A DNA stretch of 64,000 bases from NCBI RefSeq assembly GCF_020037125.1, contig NZ_JAIQDG010000025.1:1-64000 (forward strand), given 5' to 3'. The notes beneath the pieces were generated by a model that worked only from the letters and a program-made list of their open reading frames with translations, was not told the origin of the DNA and made no database searches. Shown piece by piece: positions 53,410-61,952 of the stretch (position 1 is its first letter; each line of letters begins with the position of its first letter). This stretch comes from Myxococcus sp. RHSTA-1-4. GTDB lineage: Bacteria > Myxococcota > Myxococcia > Myxococcales > Myxococcaceae. The position numbers and the translations under genes are program-made.

Positions 53410-55026
53410 ATGTTCGTGTCTCGCAAGCCAGTCTGGGGCCTCACCGGGAGGGTGCTGGCACTCGCGCTCACCCTCGCGCTGAACGCGGCGTGCCCCGGTG
53501 ATGATGACGATGATGATGACAGCAGCCCCTACACCGGAGGTCCGCTGACGCTGACCGGAAAGGTGACCTACGACTTCGTGCCGGCCACGTACTCGGCGAC
53601 GACGCGCTCGGGTACGCTCGCCTTCTCACAGACCCAGGTGAAGCCCGTGCGCAGCGCCGTCATCCAGGTCCGCCAGGGCACGAACGTCCTGAGCACCGGA
53701 ACGACGGACGAGCAGGGCAACTATCAAATCACCTACACGCCGAACACCAACGCGTCGGTGACGCTCGTCGCGCTCGCGAAGACCACCAACCCCGCCATCC
53801 AGGTCGAGGACAACACGGACGGAAACGCGGTCTGGGCCGCGGGAGCCTCGCTCCCCCTCACCACCACCACCCGGGACCTGCATGCGGGCCATGGATGGAA
53901 CGGCTCCAGCTACACCGCCTCGCAGCGGCTCGCGGCGCCCTTCGCCATCCTCGACAGCATGTACACCGCGGCCCGGTCCTTCATGGCCGTCCGCACCGTC
54001 AGCTTCCCCGAGCTCAAGGTGAACTGGAGCCCGAAGAACGCCCCGGAGCGGGGGAACAAGTCGACGGGCCAGATCGAGACGTCGCACTACTCGCCCCAGG
54101 ACAACGAAATCTACATCCTCGGCCAGGCGGGGGGCGACGCCGACGAGTTCGACACCCACGTCATCGTCCACGAGTGGGGTCACTACTTCGAAGCCAACCT
54201 GTCGCGCTCGGACAGCCCCGGGGGGCCTCACACCGCCGGTGACGTGCTCGACCCGCGCCTGTCGTTCGGCGAGGGCTACGGCAACGCGCTCGCCGCCATC
54301 ATCCTCCCGGAGTCCATGTACGCCGACACGTTCTGGAACGGCGGCTCGCTGATGGCCTTCGGCTTCGACGCGGAGACGGAGCCCGCCGCCCCCAACTCGG
54401 ACGACCCCGAGCCGGGGGCCTTCTCGGAGTCCAGCGTCATGCGCATCCTCTATGACCTGTACGACTCCGGCTCCAACGAGTCGGCGTATGACAACGTCTC
54501 GTTCGGCCTCGGCACCTTCTACGACGTGCTGGTGGGCCCGCAGAAGTCCACCGACGCGCTGACCACCATCGGCTCCTTCATCACCGGGCTCAAGGCGCAG
54601 CCGGGGGTGAACGCGGCGGCGGTGGACACGCTGCTGGCCCGCTACCAGGTCGGCGCGGTGACGTCGGCCTTCGGCGATGGGGACTCGCGGCTGCGCGCCA
54701 TGTACACCCCGGTGACGTCCTACCCGTACAGCACCAGCGTCACGCTCCAGGGCGGGGTCGAGGCCAACAAGCGGCAGCAGAACCAGTACTTCGTCTTCAC
54801 GGGCACTGGCCGGACGATGAACATCTCCGCGACGCAGGCGTCCGTGGACGTGGACATCGAGGTCTACCGCCGGGGCACCGTCGTGGCCTCGGCCTACACC
54901 TCGAGGCCTGGCACGGAGTCCATCAGCTTCTCCACCCAGGCCGACACGCAGTACGTGCTGGTGTTGACCGGCTACCAGGAGCAGAAGGCCGACTACTTCG
55001 TCTCCCTCTCCATCACGAGCCCGTAG
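53410..55026 (+). CDS. Putative secreted metallopeptidase lipoprotein
   Basis: A 538-residue protein with a lipoprotein signal (LALNAACPG, Cys about 28) followed by an acidic run of seven Asp. An FN3/CarboxypepD-like beta domain (about 45-130, GTTDEQGNYQITYTPN) precedes a metallopeptidase domain with HVIVHEWGHYFE (about 251-262, HExxH zinc motif with catalytic Glu) and FGEGYGNALAA, which supplies the third ligand region. A C-terminal beta-sandwich (PPC-like, YFVFTGTGRTMNISATQASVDVDIEVYRRG) ends the protein. Likely surface-exposed and possibly predatory. ATG 53410 follows AGGGGGAGAAC. Confidence 0.85.
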   Translation: MFVSRKPVWGLTGRVLALALTLALNAACPGDDDDDDDSSPYTGGPLTLTGKVTYDFVPATYSATTRSGTLAFSQTQVKPVRSAVIQVRQGTNVLSTGTTDEQGNYQITYTPNTNASVTLVALAKTTNPAIQVEDNTDGNAVWAAGASLPLTTTTRDLHAGHGWNGSSYTASQRLAAPFAILDSMYTAARSFMAVRTVSFPELKVNWSPKNAPERGNKSTGQIETSHYSPQDNEIYILGQAGGDADEFDTHVIVHEWGHYFEANLSRSDSPGGPHTAGDVLDPRLSFGEGYGNALAAIILPESMYADTFWNGGSLMAFGFDAETEPAAPNSDDPEPGAFSESSVMRILYDLYDSGSNESAYDNVSFGLGTFYDVLVGPQKSTDALTTIGSFITGLKAQPGVNAAAVDTLLARYQVGAVTSAFGDGDSRLRAMYTPVTSYPYSTSVTLQGGVEANKRQQNQYFVFTGTGRTMNISATQASVDVDIEVYRRGTVVASAYTSRPGTESISFSTQADTQYVLVLTGYQEQKADYFVSLSITSP

Positions 55027-55039
55027 TCCAGGAGCACAC

Positions 55040-55555
55040 ATGAATCGCAAGGCACTCGCAATCCTCTCGGGCCTCCTCGCGCTGACGGCGCCGGTCGCCT
55101 GCTCCTCCCAGTCCAAGGCCGCGCCGGACGCCAGGGCCGACGGCGCGAACGGCGACACCGCGAAGGCCAGCGCGCCCGTGGCGGTGGACGCGGAGCTCGG
55201 CGACGGCCGGGCCCGTGTCACCCTGCGCTTCGACTCCCCGGCCAGCGACGTCAAGGTGAACGTCTCGGGCCTGGACGGGCTGACGGTGAAGAGCGCCCCC
55301 ACGCCCGTGGACGGCGCCAGCTTCGTGCAGTCGGCGGTGTCCACCTTCGACGTGGAATTCACCCCGGGCGCCGGCCGCTCGCACCTGGTGGTGGCCGTCA
55401 CCGGCGACTTCCAGGGCGCCCGCCGCGCCAAGGTCGCCAGCTTCGCCGTGGGCACCCCCACCACCGAGCAGCAGAAGGCCTCCGGCACCACCGTCACGGG
55501 CAGCGACGGCGAGCGCGTGAAGATCATGCCCGTGAACGGTGACGGTCAGCAGTAG
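55040..55555 (+). CDS. Small lipoprotein
   Basis: A 171-residue lipoprotein (LTAPVAC, Cys21) 13 bp after the metallopeptidase gene and probably in the same transcript. After a Ser/Ala/Asp linker, the mature part is a single beta-sandwich-like domain (about 50-145: ARVTLRFDSPASDVKVNVSGLDGL, VSTFDVEFTPGAGRSHLVVAVTGDF). It has no catalytic motif and no family I can name. It could bind or chaperone the neighbouring peptidase at the outer membrane; that is inference only. Confidence 0.82.
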   Translation: MNRKALAILSGLLALTAPVACSSQSKAAPDARADGANGDTAKASAPVAVDAELGDGRARVTLRFDSPASDVKVNVSGLDGLTVKSAPTPVDGASFVQSAVSTFDVEFTPGAGRSHLVVAVTGDFQGARRAKVASFAVGTPTTEQQKASGTTVTGSDGERVKIMPVNGDGQQ

Positions 55556-55574
55556 CGCGCGGGAAGCGCCCCAA

Positions 55575-55616
55575 AAAACACGGCGGGAAGCGCGCCCCCC
55601 GACGCACTTCCCGCCG
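55575..55616 (-). terminator. Intrinsic terminator, minus strand, second of a tandem pair
   Basis: CGGCGGGAAG (55581-55590) and CTTCCCGCCG (55607-55616) form a perfect 10-bp stem. On the minus strand the stem is followed by TG and a run of six T (the AAAAAA at about 55573-55578). It would stop transcripts reading from the TAXI-protein side that escape the first terminator 43 bp earlier. It offers nothing to the + strand, since no T-run follows there. Confidence 0.75.
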
Positions 55617-55651
55617 CATGAGCCACCCTGACGGGGGCTCCAGTGCTCCAG

Positions 55652-55693
55652 AAAAAAACATTGGGAGCACGCCCCCTCGACGTGCTCCCAATG
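55652..55693 (-). terminator. Intrinsic terminator, minus strand, first of a tandem pair
   Basis: CATTGGGAGCACG (55659-55671) and CGTGCTCCCAATG (55681-55693) form a perfect 13-bp stem with a 9-nt loop, followed on the minus strand by seven T (AAAAAAA at 55652-55658). This is the strongest intrinsic terminator in the window besides the thr attenuator. It is 310 bp beyond the end of the nearest minus-strand gene, so it ends either a long 3' region or a separate small RNA. Confidence 0.82.
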
Positions 55694-56003
55694 ACATCGC
55701 GCTCCCCACTGCGGAGCGCCCCCCGTTTGGAAGCAGACCCCCCCGGGCCGGCTTCCCCCCCTTCCGCCTCGGACGCGGTACGTCCGAAAAATGGAGGTGC
55801 CGTTGACCACCCGGACACCTTCTCCGTCCCCCCTCTCAGACGCTCTGCGCCCGAAAGCCTTGGGCTCCAGCGGCTCTGCCCCAGTGCCCCCACCTTCAAT
55901 TAATCAAACGCGGACCGCCCGAAATCTTGAGTGCGGCCACGTCGATTTTTTCGCTCCCCACGGAGGACCACACCCGCCGACATAGCCCGTTCCACTCGGG
56001 GGC

Positions 56004-57362
56004 TCACCCCGTGGCCTCGGCCTCATGTGCCAGGTGTGTGGGGGCTTCCGACAACCGCCGGACAATCCGCCGGCGGACCACGTCGATGTGCTCGCGGAAG
56101 AAGTAGAGGTTCTCGGAATATGAGAGCGGCATGGGGATGCGGTTCACCTCGCGCTCCGCCTCGTCGAGCCGCCGCAGCATGTCGCCCAGCATCTCCCGGC
56201 CGGGGCTCTCGTCGAGCTGGAGCTCCACCTCCTTCAGGCGGGCGTACCAGCGGAAGATGCGGGAGCGGACCCGCCACAGGAACAGCGCGGGCACTGCCCG
56301 CACCAGCGGCACCACCACGGCGATGATGGGCACCAGCATCACCCAGAGGCGGTCCACCAGGTTGGCGGCCCAGAACGGCAGGTAGCGCTGGAGGAGCGGG
56401 ACGCCGGACTCGTAGTAGCGGCGGGCCTCGCTGCTGAGCGGGAAGCCCGTCTCCAGCGCGGCCGGGAACTCCCCCGTCCTGTCCAGCATCCCGGCCTTGC
56501 CGTGCACCTCGCTCGCGGCGCGCAGGAGCAGGTACGCGAGCGCGGGGTGCAGCGTGTCCCTCGCCACGAGGTTCGCGGTGGGAGCGATGAGCGTCACGTC
56601 CGACTCGGGCACGTCCGCCGCCAGGTCGAACACGCCGCGCGGCAGCACGTGCCGCGACAGGTAGGTGTACCGGCGGACGTAGGCGTCCGCGCGGGCGAAG
56701 CTGAGCATCCGGATGCCGGGCACGGCCGCGAGCTTCTGGATGGCCGGAGAGTCCGCGGGAGAGACGAGGAACACCGCGTCGAGCTGGCCCTGCTTGAGCT
56801 GCTCGATGGCCGCGTCACGCCCGAGCGTCACCAGCTCCGTCGGGGCCTGGTCCACGCGGTTGGCCGCCAGCATCGTCAGCGCGAGCGAGCGCGTCCCGCT
56901 CTCCTCCAGCCCCACGGAGATGCGCCGGCCCTTCAGCTCGCGCACGTCGTGGATGGGCTCGCCCCGGTAGAAGACCCACAGCGGCACGTACGAGAGGCTG
57001 CCGAGCGAGACGACGCCCTCGGCCTTCTCCGCGGCGACCGTGCCGCTCTGCACGAAGGCGACGTCGACGCCCGAGTCCTCCTGGGTGAGCAGCTCGATGC
57101 TGGTGACGGACCCCTTCGTCGGACGCACCTCCAGGGTGATGCCATCCCGGGCGAGAATCTCCTGGTACTTCCGCGCGAAGTACCGGAAGCCGCCCTCCTC
57201 CTGTGGCGTCGCGATGACCAGCGTCTTCGGAGGCGCGGGTTTGATGAAGTAGAAGGTGACGGCGAACGCGAGGGCGATGATGGCCAGCACGGGGCCGAGC
57301 GTGAGCCACAAGTCTCGGCGCAGCGTGCGCCGGAGCTGGGACGTGAGCGAGTCCGTCTTCAT
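56004..57362 (-). CDS. TAXI-family TRAP solute-binding protein, membrane-anchored
   Basis: A 452-residue protein. One N-terminal transmembrane helix (about 20-42) is followed by a periplasmic TAXI-type binding domain (48-325): KTLVIATPQEEGGFRYFARKYQEIL, ELLTQEDSGVDVAFVQSGTV and RISVGLEESGTRSLALTMLAANRV. A second hydrophobic region (about 340-372) and a cytoplasmic coiled-coil tail (about 380-445) follow. No TRAP permease gene adjoins, so it may be a sensor or an orphan binding protein. ATG 57362 has a TATACT hexamer 14 bp upstream and no Shine-Dalgarno, suggesting a very short leader. Confidence 0.88.
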   Translation of the reverse strand: MKTDSLTSQLRRTLRRDLWLTLGPVLAIIALAFAVTFYFIKPAPPKTLVIATPQEEGGFRYFARKYQEILARDGITLEVRPTKGSVTSIELLTQEDSGVDVAFVQSGTVAAEKAEGVVSLGSLSYVPLWVFYRGEPIHDVRELKGRRISVGLEESGTRSLALTMLAANRVDQAPTELVTLGRDAAIEQLKQGQLDAVFLVSPADSPAIQKLAAVPGIRMLSFARADAYVRRYTYLSRHVLPRGVFDLAADVPESDVTLIAPTANLVARDTLHPALAYLLLRAASEVHGKAGMLDRTGEFPAALETGFPLSSEARRYYESGVPLLQRYLPFWAANLVDRLWVMLVPIIAVVVPLVRAVPALFLWRVRSRIFRWYARLKEVELQLDESPGREMLGDMLRRLDEAEREVNRIPMPLSYSENLYFFREHIDVVRRRIVRRLSEAPTHLAHEAEATG

Positions 57363-57478
57363 GGTGGGCGCGGAGTATAGACGCCGCGCATGTCCCGCCG
57401 CGCCCGACCGGAGGGCACCCGGGCGGGCCTGAAGCCCCGGGGGCCCGGGGATGTCCCCGGGCCCCACGGAGAAGCGCG

Positions 57479-58570
57479 TCAGCCGCCTCGCCGCTTGAAG
57501 CGCACCCCTTCGTACGCGGCCCGGGACAGGTTGCGCTCGAAGCGCTTGTGCTCGCGCTGCGCGGCGGCGTCCGTCTGGCGCGCCACGTAGGCCTGCTCGC
57601 GCCGCAGCCTGTCGAAGCTGTCGAGCCGTGCCCGCGGGAGCTCGCCCGCCGCCACGGCCTCGTGCACCGCGCAGCCCGGCTCACTCCGGTGCTGGCAGTC
57701 GGAGAACCGGCAGCCGCCAGCCAGGGCGAGGATGTCCGCGAAGGCGTGGTCGATGCCCTCCTCCTCGCCCCACAGCCCCAGCTCGCGCATGCCCGGGCCG
57801 TCGATGAGCAGCCCGCCGCCGGGCAGCACGAACAGCTCGCGATGCGTGGTGGTGTGGCGGCCCTTGCTGTCCTCCCCGCGAACGGCCTGGGTGGCCAGCA
57901 GCTCTTCGCCCATCAGCCGGTTGACCAGCGTGGACTTGCCCACGCCCGAGGAGCCGAGCAGCGCGCCCGTCTTCCCGGCGGGGAGCAGGGAGCGCAGCGC
58001 CTCCACGCCCTCCCCCGTGTGCGAGCTGAGGGCGACGACGGGCACGCCGGGGGCCAGCGCCTCCACCTCGAGGACGCGCTCGGACACCTCCGGGTGGAGG
58101 TCCGCCTTGCTGAGCACCACCACGGGCGCCGCGCCGCTGTTCCACGCCACGGCGAGCGCCCGCTCGATGCGGCGGGGGTTGTAGTTGTCGTCCAGCCCGG
58201 CCACGAGGAACACCACGTCCAGGTTGGCGGCGATGAGCTGGCCGTCCCGCTCGCTGCCCGCCTCGCGCCGCATGAGGACGCTCCGGCGGGGCAGCACGGC
58301 GTGGAGCAGCGCCTCCCCCTCACCCGCGGGGATTTGCAGCGCCACCCAGTCACCGATGGTGGGAAGCGCCTCGGCGCCGGGGGCCTCGTGGAGGAGCCGC
58401 CCCGCGGTCCGCGCGAGGAGGACCCGCTCGGAGGTCTGGACGGAGAGGAGCCCGCGTGCCTGGCGCACCACGCGCCCGGGGACGAGGGGAAGGGAGGACT
58501 GCGACAGCACGACGGAGAAAGCGTGGCCGAGGTCGGTACCCCAGCCGAGGAATTCGAGTTCGTAGGTCAC
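57479..58570 (-). CDS. rsgA: Ribosome small-subunit-dependent GTPase A
   Basis: A 363-residue circularly permuted GTPase that matures and checks the 30S subunit. An N-terminal OB fold (about 30-95) is followed by the GTPase motifs in permuted order: VVLSKADL (G4), ALSSHTGEG (G5), LLGSSGVGKSTLVN (G1) and IDGPGMREL (G3). The zinc knuckle CRFSDCQHRSEPGC (Cys-x5-Cys-x1-His-x5-Cys) lies near the C-terminus. The GTG at 58570 starts the conserved TYELEFLGW sequence; the open frame extends to 58729 but looks non-coding. Length fits the family. Confidence 0.94.
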   Translation of the reverse strand: MTYELEFLGWGTDLGHAFSVVLSQSSLPLVPGRVVRQARGLLSVQTSERVLLARTAGRLLHEAPGAEALPTIGDWVALQIPAGEGEALLHAVLPRRSVLMRREAGSERDGQLIAANLDVVFLVAGLDDNYNPRRIERALAVAWNSGAAPVVVLSKADLHPEVSERVLEVEALAPGVPVVALSSHTGEGVEALRSLLPAGKTGALLGSSGVGKSTLVNRLMGEELLATQAVRGEDSKGRHTTTHRELFVLPGGGLLIDGPGMRELGLWGEEEGIDHAFADILALAGGCRFSDCQHRSEPGCAVHEAVAAGELPRARLDSFDRLRREQAYVARQTDAAAQREHKRFERNLSRAAYEGVRFKRRGG

Positions 58571-58922
58571 TGGAAGGAAGCTCCGGACAGAGCGGTGCCT
58601 TGCGGGCACCTGGTTCTTCAGGGCGCCCTGGAGGGAGCGGAACCGCGCTGCGCGGACCTTCGTGGCCGCCCGGCTAGGAGACGACCCGCGCCCTCGGGGC
58701 GAACAGGACTTCCACCGCGACAAGATCAAGGGCGGCGTTCATGTAGGCCTCCAGAGGGCTCGCGGGGCGGCGTCCATCGCCGCCCGGTATCCGCACTCAT
58801 AGCAATTCCCCCGGCACTCCGCACGCCCGGCCTCCGCCCCAACCCCGCCGGACCGGGAATTCGGGTGCGGGGCCGGGGTGCGACTATCCTCCGGCCCCCA
58901 CCCCTGCCGGCGTCCCCTGCCC
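58571..58922. other. Gene-less stretch between rsgA and transporter gene
   Basis: This 352-bp divergent region should hold the promoters of rsgA and the transporter gene, but no clear hexamers are visible. GGGCGGCG (58765-58772) and CGCCGCCC (58778-58785) form a perfect 8-bp hairpin without a T-run. No gene can be supported. Confidence 0.4.
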
Positions 58923-60275
58923 ATGACGACCCCTTCCCCCACGGCGGTGGCCCCCACCGCGACGACGACCTCCTCCGCCACGGCGCCCCAGGACCTGGGC
59001 ATGAAGCGCGCGGTCTCCCGCTGGGAAATCGTGGGCTTCTCCATCAACGACGTCATTGGCAGCGGCGTGTACCTGCTGCCGGCGGCGGCGGCCGCGAACC
59101 TCGGCTCGGCGAGCGTGGGCGCCATCGTGCTCGCGGGACTGGGCGTGCTGATGCTGGTGCTCTGCTTCGCGGAGGCGGCCAGCTACTTCGACCGGCCCGG
59201 CAGCGCCTACGTCTATACGCGCGAGGCCTTCGGCGAGTGGGTGGGCTTCGAGGTGGGGTGGATGACGTGGCTGGCCCGCGTCTCCTCGGTGGCCTCGCTG
59301 TCCGCCGGCTTCGCGCGGGCGCTGGGCTACCTGTGGCCCCAGGCCAACGAAGGCCTGGGGCGCGGGCTCGCCATCGCGCTCCCGCTGCTGCTGCTCACGG
59401 CCATCAACGTCGTGGGCGTCAAGTCCGGGGCGCGCACGGCCGTCTTCCTGGCCATCACCAAGACGCTGCCGCTGCTGCTCTTCATCAGCGTGGGCATCTT
59501 CTTCGTGTCGTGGGAGCAGGCGGCCTCCGTCGCGGCCAGGCCGGACGGCGGCCTGGGGGCGGCGGTGCTCCTGCTCCTCTTCGCCTACGCGGGCTTCGAG
59601 AACACCGCCGCGCCCGCGGGCGAGTTCAAGAACCCGCGCCGCGACGTGCCCTTCGCGCTCATCGTGCAGATTGGCGTCGTCACCTTCATCTACACCGCGG
59701 TGCAGTGGGTGGCCCTGGGCACGCTGCCGGGCGTCGTGGACGCGAAGACGCCGCTGGCGGACGCGGCCGCGCGCTTCCTCGGCGGCTGGGGTGGGCTGGT
59801 GATGACGGTGGGCGCGGTGCTCTCCATCCTGGGCACCAACAGCAACACGGTGCTCGCGGGGCCGCGCTACCTCTACGCCCTGGCCCGGGACGGCTTCGGC
59901 CCCCGCGCGCTCGCATCCCTCCACCCCCGCTACCGCACCCCGGCTGCCGCCATCCTCACCCAGACGGCCATCGCCCTGCCGCTGGCCTTCTCCGGCTCGT
60001 TCGAGGTGCTCGCCACCCTCTCGGTGGTGGCCCGGCTGGCGACGTACTTCGGCACCGCCCTGGCCGTCCCGGTGCTGCGGCGCAAGCTCCGCCAGCAGCC
60101 CGGCGCCTTCCGCATCCCCGGCGGGCCGGTGATTCCCGTGGCCGCCGCCGCGCTGTGCGTCGTCTTCGCGATGAGCGCGCAGGCGCGCAACCTCGTCGCC
60201 GGAGCCATCGCCCTCGCGGTGGGCGGCGTGCTGTACGCACTGCGCGGCCCGCCCCGGACCGGAACCCCGGAGTAG
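58923..60275 (+). CDS. APC-family amino acid permease
   Basis: A 450-residue membrane protein with about twelve hydrophobic helices. Helix 1 shows the APC substrate loop in IVGFSINDVIGSGVYLLPAA (about 36-55), FAYAGFENTAAPAGEFKNPRRDVPFAL (about 220-246) is the conserved helix-6/loop signature, and NSNTVLAGPRYLYALARDG follows helix 8. A Thr/Pro/Ala-rich cytoplasmic tail precedes helix 1. It probably imports or exchanges an amino acid or amine; the substrate is not readable. ATG 58923 is chosen over an upstream in-frame start at 58878, which lacks family similarity. Confidence 0.93.
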   Translation: MTTPSPTAVAPTATTTSSATAPQDLGMKRAVSRWEIVGFSINDVIGSGVYLLPAAAAANLGSASVGAIVLAGLGVLMLVLCFAEAASYFDRPGSAYVYTREAFGEWVGFEVGWMTWLARVSSVASLSAGFARALGYLWPQANEGLGRGLAIALPLLLLTAINVVGVKSGARTAVFLAITKTLPLLLFISVGIFFVSWEQAASVAARPDGGLGAAVLLLLFAYAGFENTAAPAGEFKNPRRDVPFALIVQIGVVTFIYTAVQWVALGTLPGVVDAKTPLADAAARFLGGWGGLVMTVGAVLSILGTNSNTVLAGPRYLYALARDGFGPRALASLHPRYRTPAAAILTQTAIALPLAFSGSFEVLATLSVVARLATYFGTALAVPVLRRKLRQQPGAFRIPGGPVIPVAAAALCVVFAMSAQARNLVAGAIALAVGGVLYALRGPPRTGTPE

Positions 60276-60285
60276 CGCGAGGCCC

Positions 60286-61110
60286 TCAGCGGCGCGTCCA
60301 CCTCACGTCGTCCCGCTCCACCGTGAGCAGGATGCGGATGGCGGTGATGGCGGACTCGACGTCCACCGGGTCGCCGGTGATGGCGTCGCGGTAGAGGAAC
60401 GACTCGCCGATGCGGACGATGACGTAGGCCAGCGAGTCCAGGTCCATCACCGGCCGGATGAGGCCCCCGCGCACGCCCTCCTCCAGGGAGGCGCGGATGC
60501 TCGCGGCGCAGCGCTGCTCCACCGTGCTGCTGCGCGACATCAGGACGCGCATCGCGTATTCGGCGTCCTGCTGGACGAAGCGCCGCAGCGGCTCGTCCGT
60601 CACCAGCAGCCTGAACAGCCGCTGGGTGATGTCGGCGATGAGCTCGGGCCCCTCACCCCGGGCCTCCATCCGGGCGAGGGTGAGCGCCTCCTCGAACAGG
60701 GAGGAGATGACCTCGCCGTAGAGCAGCTCGCGGCTGCCCACCCAGCGGAACACCGTGGCACGGCTGACGCCCAGCTCCCGCGCCATGCGCCCGATGTCGA
60801 AGCGCTCGCCCTTCCTCCACCAGTCCAGCGCCAGGGCGAACAAGTCCTGGGGTGTTGCCCGCGAGGGCGTGTCCAGCCGCCGGGCGAGCGGCGTCACCCG
60901 GGCAGCATCCTGCCGCGCGCGCCGGGGCACCGGAGCCGGCGAAGTGGAATGGAGCGTCCGTTCCGAAGCCGACGAAGCGGAACGGACCGACCGCTCCGGA
61001 GCCGGCGGAGCGGAATGGAGCGTCCGTTCCGAAGCCGGAGGCGCTGAGCGGACGGGCCGCTCCGGGGACCCGCGGGCGGCCGCGCTCCTCCTCGCGCGGG
61101 GAGTCTTCAT
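60286..61110 (-). CDS. TetR-family regulator (QsdR-like) with repetitive N-terminus
   Basis: A 274-residue regulator. Residues about 85-135 are the helix-turn-helix (FDIGRMARELGVSRATVFRWVGSRELLYGEVISSLF), and the remainder is the ligand-binding helical domain, similar to the QsdR group of TetR proteins. The first 60 residues are Ser/Pro/Arg-rich and built of 11-residue units. The gene overlaps the end of the short-chain dehydrogenase gene as ATGA and is thus third in the monooxygenase operon, which it probably represses. Three related half-sites before the first gene of the operon are candidate operators. Confidence 0.88.
   Translation of the reverse strand: MKTPRARRSAAARGSPERPVRSAPPASERTLHSAPPAPERSVRSASSASERTLHSTSPAPVPRRARQDAARVTPLARRLDTPSRATPQDLFALALDWWRKGERFDIGRMARELGVSRATVFRWVGSRELLYGEVISSLFEEALTLARMEARGEGPELIADITQRLFRLLVTDEPLRRFVQQDAEYAMRVLMSRSSTVEQRCAASIRASLEEGVRGGLIRPVMDLDSLAYVIVRIGESFLYRDAITGDPVDVESAITAIRILLTVERDDVRWTRR
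60930..61062. repeat. 33-bp minisatellite in the TetR gene
   Basis: Four in-frame 33-bp units encode 11-residue repeats of the type (P/S)ER(P/S/T)(V/L)(R/H)SxxxA. Units alternate, so the period is also 66 bp: an identical 26-bp block is found at 60946-60971 and 61012-61037. The repeated part contains GTCCGTTCC and GGAACGGAC as inverted copies. The array lies in the low-complexity N-terminal tail ahead of the DNA-binding domain and could vary in copy number without breaking the frame. Confidence 0.8.
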
Positions 61111-61952
61111 GTCCCGGCCTCCAGCAGCTTCTTCCGCCGGCGCCGCGCACCCGCCACCAGCAGCCGCTGGTACAGCGAGGGCAGCAGCCGCTGCATCAGG
61201 TCGATGAAGACCGCGTCACCGCCGATGAGCTGGCGCCGCCGGTTCTTGAGGATGGCGGAGAGGATGTCGGAGGCGGCGCGCTCCGGCGTGGTGCTGAAGG
61301 CCTTCTCGAAGTCCCGGTTCGAGCGCTCGTCCACCCACCCCTTGCGGTGCATCAACCGGGCGTTCCGGGCGATGTTCGTCTTGATGCCGCCCGGGTGGAC
61401 ACAGGTGACTCCGATGGGAACCTCCTCCACCTCCAGCTCCTGGCGCAGCGCCTCGGTGAAGCCCTTCACCGCGAACTTCGCGGCGTTGTAGGCGCCCTGC
61501 GTGGGCACGCCGATGAGGCCGAACACGCTGGAGACGTTGACGATGTGGCCCTCTCCCGCCGTCCGCAGGTGCGGGAGGAAGGCCTTGGTGCCGTGCACCA
61601 CGCCCCAGAAGTTGATGTTCATCAGCCACTCGAAGTCCTCGTACCGGGTGTCCTCGATGGTGGCGCCCAGGGCGACGCCCGCGTTGTTGACGACGATGTG
61701 GACGGCGCCCAGCTCCCGCGCCACGTCGTCCGCCCAGTCGTGCACCGCCTCGCGCAGCGCGACGTCCACCCGCGCCGTGCGCACCTGGACACCGTGACTC
61801 CGGCACCGCTCCGCCGTCTCCGCGAGCCCCTGCTCATTCACGTCGGACAGCGCCACGTGGCAGCCGTGGCGCGAGAGCAGCTCCGCCGTCGCCCGTCCGA
61901 TGCCCGAGCCCGCGCCGGTAATGGCCGCGACCTTCTCCTTCACCGTCTTCAT
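61107..61952 (-). CDS. Short-chain dehydrogenase/reductase
   Basis: A 281-residue classical SDR. The NAD(P)-binding motif is GAGSGIGRAT (TGxxxGxG, about 14-23), NNAGV (about 89-93) and the catalytic Ser in VNVSSVFGLIG with YNAAKFAVKGF (Tyr-x3-Lys, about 155-165) are intact. The C-terminus has an Arg/Lys-rich tail (RRRRKKL). It oxidises or reduces an alcohol/ketone. Start overlaps the stop of the monooxygenase gene as ATGA, so alcohol dehydrogenase and Baeyer-Villiger enzyme probably act in sequence (alcohol to ketone to ester). Confidence 0.94.
   Translation of the reverse strand: MKTVKEKVAAITGAGSGIGRATAELLSRHGCHVALSDVNEQGLAETAERCRSHGVQVRTARVDVALREAVHDWADDVARELGAVHIVVNNAGVALGATIEDTRYEDFEWLMNINFWGVVHGTKAFLPHLRTAGEGHIVNVSSVFGLIGVPTQGAYNAAKFAVKGFTEALRQELEVEEVPIGVTCVHPGGIKTNIARNARLMHRKGWVDERSNRDFEKAFSTTPERAASDILSAILKNRRRQLIGGDAVFIDLMQRLLPSLYQRLLVAGARRRRKKLLEAGT

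Larger units (their letters stand above)
55556..56003. other. Gene-less, structured 448-bp stretch
   Basis: No convincing gene is seen on either strand between the small lipoprotein gene and the TAXI protein gene, which converge here. Perfect inverted repeats follow each other: 55581-55616 and 55659-55693 (described as terminators), GCGCTCC/GGAGCGC (55699-55705, 55713-55719) and TCGGACG/CGTCCGA (55769-55775, 55781-55787). TTAATTAA-like AT-rich sequence lies at about 55900-55910. Read on the minus strand this resembles a structured RNA ending in terminators, or a long 3' untranslated region. Confidence 0.45.

Noticed and set aside
55546..55899. A 117-codon minus-strand frame in the gene-less stretch
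   Set aside because: Low-complexity Gly/Arg/Ser composition, no ribosome-binding site, and it runs through both terminator hairpins.
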